Shown here one piece after another: positions 25,551 to 34,583 of a stretch of 64,000 nt of DNA; positions within the stretch are counted from its first letter, which is position 1, and each line of letters starts with the position of its first letter. This DNA comes from Paenibacillus thalictri. GTDB taxonomy: Bacteria; Bacillota; Bacilli; Paenibacillales; NBRC-103111. Position numbers and translations under genes: made by a program. Where the stretch lies: the NCBI RefSeq assembly GCF_004307995.1, contig NZ_SIRE01000026.1, positions 62,001-126,000 on the forward strand. The letters run 5' to 3'. The notes beneath the pieces were generated by a model that searched no databases, was not told the DNA's origin, and saw nothing but the letters and a program-made list of their open reading frames with translations.

Positions 25551-27983
25551 ATGAAAGTATCTTATTTATGGTTGTCCCAATATGTGGACGTTAACGGATA
25601 TACGGCGGCTGAGCTGGCGGAAAAGCTGACGCGCAGCGGCATTGAGGTCGATATCGTGGAAAGCCGCAACAAAGGCGTGGTAAACGTCGTTGTTGGTTAT
25701 GTGAAATCGCGGGAAAAACATCCCGATGCGGATAAGCTGAGCGTTTGTATCGTGGACGCGGGCCAAGGCGAAGATTTGCAAATCGTCTGCGGCGCGAAAA
25801 ATGTAGCGGCAGGCCAAAAGGTGCCCGTAGCGCTTGTCGGCGCGAAGCTGCCGGACGGTCTGGTAATCAAACGCGCGAAGCTGCGCGGCGTTGAATCGCA
25901 AGGCATGATTTGCTCGGCGAAGGAGCTTGGCTTAAATGACAGGTTGCTGCCGAAGGAAATCCAGGAAGGCATTCTGGTGCTGCCGGAAGATACGCAAGTC
26001 GGCCAAAGCATTCTTGATGTGCTGGCGATCAACGACGAGGTGTTGGATCTCGATCTGACGCCGAACCGTTCGGACGCACTTAGCATGCTGGGTGCGGCTT
26101 ACGAAATCGCCGCCATTCTCGGACGCGAAGTCAAACTGCCCGATGCGGAAGCGGGACTTAGCGGAAGTTCCGTGAAAGCTGCGGACAAAATCGGCGTATC
26201 GATCACGGCAAAAGAGCAGTGCTCGCATTATGCGGCCCGCCTGATCGAAGGCGTAAAGATCGGCGTTTCGCCGCTTTGGATGCAAAACCGGCTGATGGCT
26301 GCGGGCATCCGCCCAATCAACAACATCGTTGACATCACGAACTATGTGATGCTGGAATACGGCCAACCGCTTCATGCGTTTGACGCGGATAAGCTGGAAA
26401 ACGGGCGCATCGACGTGAGAATGGCGCTGCCGGACGAAAAGCTGGTCACGCTGGACGATGTCGAGCGCACGCTGGAACCGCATATGCTGCTCATTACGGA
26501 CGGCACAAAACCTGTAGCTGTCGCCGGTGTGATGGGCGGAGCGAACTCCGAAGTCACAGAGAGCACAACGCGCATTTTGCTGGAATCGGCCAAATTTGAC
26601 GGCGGCTCCGTGCGCAAAACGTCGCGCCAGCTGGGGCTTCGTTCCGAAGCGAGCTTGCGTTTTGAGAAGGAAGTGAACCCGGAGGCGGTCATTCCTGCGC
26701 TGAACCGTGCGGCGTCGTTAATGGCGCAATATGCCGGGGGGCAAGTGGCTGAAGGTATTGTGGAGGCGGCAACGCAGCAGTTCAAGCCGGTGTCGATCGC
26801 CATTACGGCCGACCGCATTAACGATTATTTGGGCACCGCTTTATCTGTGGATGAAGTGAAGCAAATTTTTGCACGGCTGCATTTTTCCGTTAGCGAAGAG
26901 ACGAATGGCCTATTGACTGTTCATGTGCCAAGCCGGCGCGGCGACATCACCCGAGCTGTGGACTTGATTGAGGAAGTGGCTCGTCTGTACGGCTACGATA
27001 ATATTCCGACAACGCTGATGAGCGGTGTTACTACACCCGGCTCGCTTACCAAGGAGCAGCTGGTGCGCCGCATTGCCAGACAACTGCTGACGGCCAGCGG
27101 TCTGCATGAGGTCGTGACATACACGTTTACGCATCCGAATACGATCAGTGAATTTTCCGGGGCGTTTAAAGGCACCCATCCTGTCGCCTTGTCGATGCCG
27201 ATGAGCGAAGACCGCAGCACGCTGCGCACCAGCCTGGTGCCGCATCTGCTTGATGTGGTCAGCTATAACCGCAACCGGAATCAAGACGATGTCGCGGTGT
27301 TCGAGATCGGCAAAGCATTTTTGACACAGCAAACGGCCCTGACCGAGCTGCCCGAGGAACGCTTGCTGCTGTCGGCGGTGATTACCGGTAAACGCCATGA
27401 CGTGCATTGGTCGGGCAAAGCCGGATCGGTTGATTTTTACGACCTGAAAGGCGTGCTGGAAAATGTGGTCGGTTATCTCGGAATCAACGGGGTGACGTAT
27501 GCGGCGGCTCAGCCGGAAGGGTACCACCCGGGACGTACGGCGGAGATTCGTCTAGACGGCAAAGTGCTCGGGTACTTGGGACAACTTCATCCGGCGCTGC
27601 AGCAAACAAAAGATTTGGACGACACGTATGTGTTCGAGATCGAACTGCAGCCGCTTGTGGAACAAGCAAACAGAAACATCACGTATACCGCGCTGCCGCG
27701 TTACCCGTCCATCGGGCGCGATATGGCGCTTGTCGTGGGAACTTCGGTGCCTGTAGCGGACATTACGGCAAAAGCCAAAGAAGTGGCGGGCAGCTTGCTT
27801 GAGTCGATCGGGGTGTTTGACCTGTACACCGGCGAACGTCTGGGAGCTGATAAAAAGAGCGTTGCGTTCTCGCTTGTATACCGGACTCCGGAGCGCACTT
27901 TGACCGACGAAGAGGTCAGCGAACTGCATGCCAAGGTCGTTGAAGCTATCGAAACGGCATTTGGCGCGGAGCTCAGAAAATAG
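25551..27983 (+). CDS. pheT: Phenylalanyl-tRNA synthetase beta subunit
   Basis: 810 residues, full length. Domains in order: a tRNA-binding EMAP-like domain (VGYVKSREKHPDADKLSVCIVDAG, residues about 40-155), B3/B4 editing domain (ARLIEGVKIGVSPLWMQNRLMAAGIRPINNIVDITNYVMLEYGQPLHAFD), B5 domain, the catalytic-like core (RGDITRAVDLIEEVARLYGYDNIP), and the C-terminal ferredoxin-like anticodon domain (YPSIGRDMALVV...VAFSLVYRTPERTLTDEEV). It is 20 bases after pheS in the same operon. Confidence 0.97.
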   Translation: MKVSYLWLSQYVDVNGYTAAELAEKLTRSGIEVDIVESRNKGVVNVVVGYVKSREKHPDADKLSVCIVDAGQGEDLQIVCGAKNVAAGQKVPVALVGAKLPDGLVIKRAKLRGVESQGMICSAKELGLNDRLLPKEIQEGILVLPEDTQVGQSILDVLAINDEVLDLDLTPNRSDALSMLGAAYEIAAILGREVKLPDAEAGLSGSSVKAADKIGVSITAKEQCSHYAARLIEGVKIGVSPLWMQNRLMAAGIRPINNIVDITNYVMLEYGQPLHAFDADKLENGRIDVRMALPDEKLVTLDDVERTLEPHMLLITDGTKPVAVAGVMGGANSEVTESTTRILLESAKFDGGSVRKTSRQLGLRSEASLRFEKEVNPEAVIPALNRAASLMAQYAGGQVAEGIVEAATQQFKPVSIAITADRINDYLGTALSVDEVKQIFARLHFSVSEETNGLLTVHVPSRRGDITRAVDLIEEVARLYGYDNIPTTLMSGVTTPGSLTKEQLVRRIARQLLTASGLHEVVTYTFTHPNTISEFSGAFKGTHPVALSMPMSEDRSTLRTSLVPHLLDVVSYNRNRNQDDVAVFEIGKAFLTQQTALTELPEERLLLSAVITGKRHDVHWSGKAGSVDFYDLKGVLENVVGYLGINGVTYAAAQPEGYHPGRTAEIRLDGKVLGYLGQLHPALQQTKDLDDTYVFEIELQPLVEQANRNITYTALPRYPSIGRDMALVVGTSVPVADITAKAKEVAGSLLESIGVFDLYTGERLGADKKSVAFSLVYRTPERTLTDEEVSELHAKVVEAIETAFGAELRK

Positions 27984-28013
27984 ACAAAACTATGTAAACA
28001 TACAGCAGGAAAA

Positions 28014-28058
28014 GAGGCTTTCCGTATCGAATCTCTATGGATACGGAGGGCCTTTTTT
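28014..28058 (+). terminator. Rho-independent terminator after pheT
   Basis: GGCTTTCCGTATC pairs with GATACGGAGGGCC around an 11-base loop, followed by six T residues. It should end the pheST transcript before zapA. Confidence 0.8.
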
Positions 28059-28133
28059 CCTATTTCAAAAATTGTTCAAGGGACGGGCCTTCGAAATGAT
28101 TAGGTTAGAAGGACAATTCTAGTAAAAGTGCGA

Positions 28134-28345
28134 GTTCAAAAAGTCGGCTTTTCAGCACCGAGGCTGGTCGTTTGCCTGACGGCGAATTGCTCGCCCATGC
28201 AACCAGGAAGTTTACGAGAAGCTGAAGAAGGAGGAGCGGAATGTAGGCAAAACCTACATGAGCACCGGACTTCGAAGGTGAACGCAAGATTCGATGCCAA
28301 TTCGCTTCCCGGCTTGCTTCGTGATCAAAAGACGAATTTTTGAAC
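28134..28345. repeat. 212-bp element with 19-bp terminal inverted repeats
   Basis: GTTCAAAAAGTCGGCTTTT (28134-28152) and the complement of 28327-28345 agree at 17 of 19 bases. The interior contains a GTAGG-N5-CCTAC hairpin (about 28244-28258) and no credible gene. It sits between the pheT terminator and the zapA start, so it looks like a small non-coding insertion or repeat unit. No second full copy is in the window; a TGTTCAAAAAG end-like motif is at about 22694. Confidence 0.5.
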
Positions 28346-28399
28346 AACCCCTAAAATAGCGTTACCCCGACATGAGGTAGAAGGGAGTACTGACCTAAA

Positions 28400-31300
28400 G
28401 TGAGCGCAGAAGACAAAATTCGGTTAAACGTCGATATATACGGAACTCAGTACAAGCTGGTGGGCAGTACAAGCAACAGCCCCCATTACATGAAAAAAAT
28501 CGCCGCTCACGTCAATGAGCAAATGCATCATATCGCCCGTGGCAACGATCGCCTTGATTCCCAGCGAATCGCGGTGTTGGCGGCTGTCAATATGGCGGAT
28601 GAATTTTTCAAGCTGCAGCGGGATATCGATCAATTGCAAGACCATTTGCGTCAAGAGCTGGAGCTGCAGAAGGCGGAATTCCAGCAGGAGTTTAACCGTT
28701 CGCGCGATGCGTTGACGGCGGAAGTTGCCGCGGCGCGCGAGGAAGCCGAGCAGGCGGTTCAAGAGGCTGTGCAGCGCGTCACGGATGAGCAGGCCGCTGC
28801 ATTGGCGACAGCACGCGAAGCGGCGGAGCAAGCAATGCGCGAGCGGGAAGCGGCGCAACGCGAGGCGCAGGAACGCAGCGCGGCGCTCGCTGCGAAGCAT
28901 GCAGCCGCGCTAGCGGAAGCGCAGGCGGAGCTGGAGCAGATACGCGAAGCGCACGCGCAAGAGCAGGCGGCGCGGGAAGCGATGCAGCTGGCGTCGGAGG
29001 AGCAAGCGGCGGCGCTGGCGGAGACGCGAGTGGAGCTGGAGCTGGCGCAGAGCCTGCTCGCGGAGGAGCTGGAACGCGTAAGCGAGCAGCATGCGGCCGA
29101 GCTGGCAGCGGCGCAAGAAGCCGCGCAGCAAGCAGCGCGTGAGCGGGAAGCGGCGCAACGCGAGGCGCAGGAGCGCAGCGCGGCGCTCGCCGCGGAGCAT
29201 GCAGCCGCGTTAGCGGAAGTGCAGGCGGAGCTGGAGCGGGTGCGTCAAGAGCGTGCAGCCGCACTAGCGGAAGTGCAGACAGAGCTGGAGCAGACGCGTC
29301 AAGAGCGTGCGGCCCTGCTAGAGGAAGCGCATCAGGCGGCCGAACAAGCGGCAAGCGAGCTGAAGTCGCTGCAGCAGTCGTTGGCGGAACAGGCGTCGGC
29401 GTTAAAGGAAACAAAAGAAGAGTTGGAGTTCCTGCAGGAACTCCGCGAAGAAGAGCTGGCGCAGGCCCGCTCGGCGGCGGAACAAGCTATGCGCGAGCAA
29501 GAGGCGGCGAAGCAGGCTGCAGAAGAGCAAGGAGCGGTGCTGGCGGAACAAGCAGCAGCCCTTGCGGCAGCGCAGGCGGAACTGAAGCGTGTTCAAGACA
29601 CGATGTCGGCGGAACTGAGTGCTGCGCGTGAACTGCATGCGGTGGAGCTGGCAGCGGCGCAAGAAACCGCGCAGCAAGCAGTGCGCGAGCGGGAAACGGC
29701 GCAACGCGAGGCGCAGGAACGCAGCGCGGCCCTTGCTGCGGAGCATGCGGCAGCGCTAGCGGAGAAGCATGCGGAGTTGGAGCTGATGCAGGGCCTGCAC
29801 GGCGAAGAGCAAGAGCGGATTCGTCAAGAGCACGCAGCCGTGTTGGCGGCAGCGCATCAAGCGGCCGAGCAAGCGGCAAGTGAGCTGAAGTCGTTGCAGC
29901 AGTCCTCAGCGGAACAGGCGTCGGCGTTAAAGGAAACAAAAGAAGAGCTGGAGTTCCTGCAGGAGCTTCGCGAAGAAGAATTGGCGCAAGCCCGCTCGGC
30001 AGCGGAACAAGCGGCGCGCGAACAAGAGGCGGCGAAGCAGGCTGCAGAAGAGCAGGGAGCTGCGCTGGCGGAACAAGCAGCGGCCCTTGCGGCAGCGCAA
30101 GCGGAGCTGATAACCACCAGAGAGACATTGTCGGCGGAGCTGAGTGCCGCGCGTGAGCTGCATGCGCAGGAGCAGGCGGCACAACGCGAAGCGCAGGGAC
30201 GCGGCGAGGCGCTCATTGCGGAGCAGGAAGCAGCGTTAGCGGAAACGCGAGCGGAGCTGGAGCGTGTAATCAAGCGGCATGCCGCTGAACTGGCGGCGGC
30301 GCGTGAAGCGGTAGAGCAAGCTGCTCGCGAACGTGAAGCGGAGCAGCGCGAGGCGCAGGAACACAGCGCGGCGCTCACCGCGGAGCACGCGGCGGTGCTG
30401 GCGGAGAAGCAAGCGGAGCTGGAGCTAGTGCAGGAACTCCACGTGGAGGAGCTGGAGCGCGTAATCAAGCGGCATGCTGCTGAACTCGCGGCGGCGCGTG
30501 AAGCAGCCGAGCAAACCGCTCGCGAACGTGAAGCGGAACAGCGCGAGGCGCAGGAACGCAGCGCGGTACACGCCGCGGAGCACGCGGCGGTGCTAGCGGA
30601 GAAGCAGGCGGAGCTGGAGCTGGCGCAGGAACGCAGTGCGGCATACGCCGCGGAGCACGCGGCGGCACTAGCGGAGAAGCAGGCGGAGCTGGAACTGGCG
30701 CAGGAACGCAGTGCGGCACTCGTCGCGGAGCAAGAGGCGGCGCTGGCGGAGAAGCAGGCGGAGCTGGAGCTGCTGCAAGGTATGCACGGCGAGGAGCAAG
30801 AGCGGCTTCGTCAAGAGCACGCAGCCGCATTAGCGGCAGCACATCAAGCGGCCGAACAAACGGCAAGCGAGCTGAAGTCGCTGCAGCAATCGTTAGCGGA
30901 ACAGGCAGCGGCGTTAAAGGAAACAAAAGAAGAGTTGGAGTTCCTGCAGGAGCTGCGCGAAGAAGAGCTGGCGCAAGCCCGCTCGGCAGCGGAACAAGCT
31001 GCGCGCGAACAAGAGGCGGCGAAGCTGGCCGCTGAAGAGCAAGCTGCGGCGCTCGCGGAACAAGCAGCGGTCCTTGCGGCAGCGCAGGCGGAGTTGACAC
31101 GCACTCGAGACACGATGGCGGCGGAGCTGAATGCTGCGCGTGAGCTGCATGCACAAGAGCAGTTGGCGCGTGAGGCGGAGCAGCGCGAGGCGCAGGAACG
31201 CAGCGCGGCGCTCGCAGCGGGTCATGCGGCAGCGCTTTCGGAGGCGCAAGCGGAGCTGGAGCGTATTCGCGAGACGATGACTAGCGAGTTGGCCGAAGCG

Positions 31301-33205
31301 CAGCGGTTGCATTTGCAGGAACAAACCGCTCTGGAAGCGGTGCTGCGGAACGCAGAAGAGCAAGCCGTCGCGCTTCTGGAATCGCAGGAGAAATTGGAGC
31401 TGACTCTGGGACAGCAAACCGAAGAGCTGGAGCGGTTGCGCGAGAAACATGCGCTGGAATTGGCGGCTGCCCACGAAACGGCTGAGCGGACATTACGCGA
31501 ACTCGAGACGGCAAAACAAAAAGCCGAGCAGACGGAACTTGATTATAAAGCGGTACAGCAAGCGTTGGCCGACCAGACGGCAGTTTTAAATGAAACCAAA
31601 TCCGAACTTGAATTTATGCAAGAGCTGCATGAAGAAGAGCTGGCGCAAACCCGGGCAGCGGCGGAACAAGCGGCAAACGAACGAGAAGCTGCAATGCGGC
31701 TTGCTGCGGAGCAAAGCGCTGAACTTGAGAAGCAGGCTGCTGCATTATCCGAAGGGCAGGCGAATTTGGAACGGTTACGCGAGCTTTATGAGCGGGAGCA
31801 GGCGGCTCGTGAAGCTGAGCAGCGCGAAGCGCAGGAACGCAGTGCAGCCCTCGCCGCAGAGCATACGACGGCGTTGGCGGAGCTGCAGTCACAGCTGGAA
31901 ATTCATATCGATGAACTGAAGCAAACACGTCAAAATGCCGAGCAAGCGGAGGAGCAACGCCAAGAAGTGCAGCGAATGCTGGATGAGCAGGCTGCTGCAT
32001 TGAATATATCCAGATCGGAGCTGGCTGTAGTTCGCAGAGCTTTGGAACAGGCAATCGGCGAGCAAGATAAGCTGAAGCAAACCGCCCAAGAGCAAAGTGC
32101 TGCACTTGCGGAGCAAATTGCCCTTCTCGCCGAGCAAACCGCTGCGCTTGCCGCCGCTCAGTCCGAGCTGAAGCAACGTGAAGATGAGCTGGCGCAAGCA
32201 CACACAGCGGCTGAGCAAGCAACACGCGAGCAAGCGGCGGAACTTGCCAAACAAGCCGCCGCGCTGACGGAAGCCAAAGCCGAGCTGGAATTCATGCAGG
32301 AACTGCACGAAGAGGAATTGGCTCAGCTGCGCGAAGAAGCGGCAAAAACCGCACGCGAGCAAGAAGCAGCCAAGCAAGCTGTGGAAAAACAGCATGCATC
32401 GGCGCTGGCGGAGCAAGCGGCAGCTTTGGCGGAAACGGCAGATGCGCTTGAACATCTGCGCGCCCAACAAGCAAACGAGCTGGAAGGATACCGCAAGGCG
32501 TCTCAACAGCTTGAAACAGCGTTATCGGAGGCCAAATTGCAGTTGGAGCGCGTGAGCGATGCCTATGCTGTCGAATTGGTGGAGACAAGAGTCGAGCTTG
32601 AGAAGTCCAACGAGCTGCATGCTGCGGAACTCGCACGGGTTAGGGAGGCTGCGGAGCAGGCGACGCGTGAATACGAAGCGGCCAAGCTCGCTAACGACCA
32701 ACAGACCACAGCGCTTTATGAAGCCAATGAGGAACTGGAAGCGGCCAAGCGCAAGCTGGAAGAAGAAACGCTTCGTCTTCGCGAGGCGATGGAAAGCGAA
32801 AGCATGCATTGGGAAACGGCGCACGCGCGCCAGCGTCAAGAGCTGGAGAGACTGAAAGCTTCTTGGGAACAGCAGCGGGTTCAGCTGCAAGCCGAGCAGG
32901 AACGGGTCTCCGAGCGCATACTTGAACTGAATAAAGAGCTTGCCGAAGAACGTGAACGTACACAAACACAAGCCGAAACCGTTCAGGAGGCATATGAGCG
33001 TATTCGCCGGCTGGACTCGGAAGTCCGCGAATTGACCGAGAACGAGCAGCAATTGCAGCAGCAGCTTATTCAGGAACAGCAGCAGCGCGAGCAGTTGCTG
33101 GCCCATGAAAGAGCAGTTTCCGGCGAATATGAGAGCTTACAAGACGAATACAAAAAACTGCAGGAAGAATTCAATGAATGGATTAATCTGATCGATGAGA
33201 ATTAA
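28400..33205 (+). CDS. zapA: ZapA-domain protein with giant coiled-coil extension
   Basis: 1601 residues from GTG 28400 (AAGGGAG upstream). Residues 1 to about 85 are a complete ZapA domain (KIRLNVDIYGTQYKLVG, YMKKIAAHVNEQMHHIA, RIAVLAAVNMADEFFKLQ), the FtsZ-ring-associated dimer/tetramer module that is normally the whole protein of 85-110 residues. The remainder is Ala/Glu/Gln/Leu/Arg-rich with heptad character; I see no proline after residue 28 and no cysteine anywhere, so an uninterrupted coiled coil of about 1500 residues is expected. Near-identical blocks (beginning ELKSLQQSLAEQ) start at 29357, 29882 and 30869. The C-terminal 60 residues are non-repetitive (LQDEYKKLQEEFNEWINLIDEN). The neighbourhood pheT-zapA-cvpA-mutS2 is the standard Firmicutes one, so this is the resident zapA locus. 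Expected role: cross-linking FtsZ filaments, with the extension acting as a long spacer or tether (inference). Confidence 0.9.
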   Translation: MSAEDKIRLNVDIYGTQYKLVGSTSNSPHYMKKIAAHVNEQMHHIARGNDRLDSQRIAVLAAVNMADEFFKLQRDIDQLQDHLRQELELQKAEFQQEFNRSRDALTAEVAAAREEAEQAVQEAVQRVTDEQAAALATAREAAEQAMREREAAQREAQERSAALAAKHAAALAEAQAELEQIREAHAQEQAAREAMQLASEEQAAALAETRVELELAQSLLAEELERVSEQHAAELAAAQEAAQQAAREREAAQREAQERSAALAAEHAAALAEVQAELERVRQERAAALAEVQTELEQTRQERAALLEEAHQAAEQAASELKSLQQSLAEQASALKETKEELEFLQELREEELAQARSAAEQAMREQEAAKQAAEEQGAVLAEQAAALAAAQAELKRVQDTMSAELSAARELHAVELAAAQETAQQAVRERETAQREAQERSAALAAEHAAALAEKHAELELMQGLHGEEQERIRQEHAAVLAAAHQAAEQAASELKSLQQSSAEQASALKETKEELEFLQELREEELAQARSAAEQAAREQEAAKQAAEEQGAALAEQAAALAAAQAELITTRETLSAELSAARELHAQEQAAQREAQGRGEALIAEQEAALAETRAELERVIKRHAAELAAAREAVEQAAREREAEQREAQEHSAALTAEHAAVLAEKQAELELVQELHVEELERVIKRHAAELAAAREAAEQTAREREAEQREAQERSAVHAAEHAAVLAEKQAELELAQERSAAYAAEHAAALAEKQAELELAQERSAALVAEQEAALAEKQAELELLQGMHGEEQERLRQEHAAALAAAHQAAEQTASELKSLQQSLAEQAAALKETKEELEFLQELREEELAQARSAAEQAAREQEAAKLAAEEQAAALAEQAAVLAAAQAELTRTRDTMAAELNAARELHAQEQLAREAEQREAQERSAALAAGHAAALSEAQAELERIRETMTSELAEAQRLHLQEQTALEAVLRNAEEQAVALLESQEKLELTLGQQTEELERLREKHALELAAAHETAERTLRELETAKQKAEQTELDYKAVQQALADQTAVLNETKSELEFMQELHEEELAQTRAAAEQAANEREAAMRLAAEQSAELEKQAAALSEGQANLERLRELYEREQAAREAEQREAQERSAALAAEHTTALAELQSQLEIHIDELKQTRQNAEQAEEQRQEVQRMLDEQAAALNISRSELAVVRRALEQAIGEQDKLKQTAQEQSAALAEQIALLAEQTAALAAAQSELKQREDELAQAHTAAEQATREQAAELAKQAAALTEAKAELEFMQELHEEELAQLREEAAKTAREQEAAKQAVEKQHASALAEQAAALAETADALEHLRAQQANELEGYRKASQQLETALSEAKLQLERVSDAYAVELVETRVELEKSNELHAAELARVREAAEQATREYEAAKLANDQQTTALYEANEELEAAKRKLEEETLRLREAMESESMHWETAHARQRQELERLKASWEQQRVQLQAEQERVSERILELNKELAEERERTQTQAETVQEAYERIRRLDSEVRELTENEQQLQQQLIQEQQQREQLLAHERAVSGEYESLQDEYKKLQEEFNEWINLIDEN

Positions 33206-33251
33206 CGCTGCACAGAATGTTATCACCATATCTCAGAGGTTTTTATAATCG

Positions 33252-33830
33252 ATGGAAACCATACATCAACTGAATGGTTTGGATTGGGCGATCGCGGTAG
33301 CTGTACTTTTAGGAGTGGTGCTGGGGTATACCCGGGGGCTGATCAGCCAGCTGATCTCGATCGCCAGTTTATTTATTGCCTACGTGGTAGCGATCAAATG
33401 GTACGGCGATTTTGCTCCGGCCATCGGCCGGATGGTGACGATGCCGTCCGCCGCGGCGTCGCCGAACCTCGATTTTGTAGTAAAAGGTCTGAATTTGGAT
33501 GTATACATGACCAATGCAATCGCGTTTGCAATATTATTTTTCGGTACCAAAATCGCTTTTGCGGTCATCGGCAAAGTCTTGCATGTATTTACTTCGCTCC
33601 CCGGTATCAAAAGCATCAATAAAACGGCGGGCAGCGCGCTTGGTTTGATCGAGGCGATAGTGCTTGTTGTGGTAGCGGTCAATGTGATGACGATTATTCC
33701 CAACGAACAGATACAGCAATTTCTCAAGCGGTCGACCATGGCTCCGTATGTGATTAATGAAGCGCCGGTCATCGCCGGCAAACTTCATGAGATGTGGCAG
33801 ACCCGCCAGGCACACGAAAAAACGACATAA
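33252..33830 (+). CDS. CvpA family membrane protein
   Basis: 192 residues with about four hydrophobic helices and the CvpA signature at the N-terminus (LDWAIAVAVLLGVVLGYTRGLISQLISIASLFIAYVVA) and TAGSALGLIEAIVLVVVAVNV later. CvpA proteins are linked to membrane and cell-envelope integrity; the exact function is unsettled. It follows zapA by 46 bases, as yshB follows zapA in Bacillus subtilis. The polX gene that usually comes next in Bacillus is not here. Confidence 0.88.
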   Translation: METIHQLNGLDWAIAVAVLLGVVLGYTRGLISQLISIASLFIAYVVAIKWYGDFAPAIGRMVTMPSAAASPNLDFVVKGLNLDVYMTNAIAFAILFFGTKIAFAVIGKVLHVFTSLPGIKSINKTAGSALGLIEAIVLVVVAVNVMTIIPNEQIQQFLKRSTMAPYVINEAPVIAGKLHEMWQTRQAHEKTT

Positions 33831-33860
33831 GCCAACCAGAATCCAATATCGTTCCGGTAT

Positions 33861-33915
33861 AAAAAAGAAGCCTCCAAGCCCGCCACGTGATGTACGTTGC
33901 AGCTTGGAGGCTTCT
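33861..33915 (-). terminator. Terminator of the cupredoxin gene (minus strand)
   Basis: A 14-bp perfect stem (AGAAGCCTCCAAGC and complement, 33866-33879 with 33902-33915) has a six-base A-run on its left, which is a T-run when read from the minus strand. It may also slow readthrough from cvpA. Confidence 0.8.
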
Positions 33916-33966
33916 GCCATGATGGAGCTGATTCAAGCTCCGGCTTGAGTGCCGGTGCAGTAATGG

Positions 33967-34347
33967 TTATGCTTCCACAATCAGCTTGGATTTCATATTG
34001 ATGTGGCCGGAACCGCAAGGAAGGGTACAGACGATTTCGTAAGTTCCTTCTTTGTCTGCTTTGAAGGTTTGGCTTTTGCCGCCCTCCAGCTTGACGTTAA
34101 GGCCTTTGATTTCAACAGCGTGCATGCCTTGTTTGTTGTCGAGCGAGACTTTGATATCCTGTCCTTTTTTAACATGGTATTCTGTTTTGTCAAACTGGAA
34201 GTTCGTTGCTTCCAGTTTAAGCTCTTGTGCCGAACCGCCCGCCGCACCGGCTGCGGAACCACTTGCAGGAGCAGCTTCTTTGCCGCCGCACGCCGACAAC
34301 GCGATGACGACAGTAACCGCCATAACAAACATCATTAATTTCTTCAT
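33967..34347 (-). CDS. Small CuA-type cupredoxin lipoprotein
   Basis: 126 residues from ATG 34347, which has GGAGGGG upstream; the longer frame upstream lacks a ribosome site. A lipoprotein signal ends in ALSACGG, followed by an Ala/Gly/Ser linker. The cupredoxin domain carries a full set of CuA ligands in the cytochrome oxidase subunit II pattern: His in QGMHAVEI, then C-TLP-C-GSG-H-IN-M. The fold therefore resembles the soluble CuA domain of subunit II without its membrane hairpin. It should bind a dinuclear copper centre on the outer face of the membrane and carry electrons or deliver copper. It stands alone with its own terminator; no oxidase genes are nearby. Confidence 0.85.
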   Translation of the reverse strand: MKKLMMFVMAVTVVIALSACGGKEAAPASGSAAGAAGGSAQELKLEATNFQFDKTEYHVKKGQDIKVSLDNKQGMHAVEIKGLNVKLEGGKSQTFKADKEGTYEIVCTLPCGSGHINMKSKLIVEA

Positions 34348-34583
34348 GTATAATCCCCTCCGGATATAATAAATATTGTTTCCAGTATTTATCATACATC
34401 TTGTGAGGGAATATTGCAGTGACGAACCGTTGACAAAGCGATGAAGGCTTCGTGAATAATCGTTGGAACTGTGAAGCAAATCACGGTAATTTTTTCTTAG
34501 ATGTATATGTCAACGCGAGAAAAGACCAGCAGCCCTTGCAAGAGGAGTGCCGGTCTTCCGCATACTTTCCATTACCACTTCGG

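Noticed and set aside
28779-31154. Several long minus-strand open frames (200-230 codons) opposite zapA
   Set aside because: They are Pro/Arg/Ala-rich or Ser/Cys-rich mirror products of the repetitive sense codons, have no ribosome sites and repeat with the sense repeats. They are a by-product of base composition.
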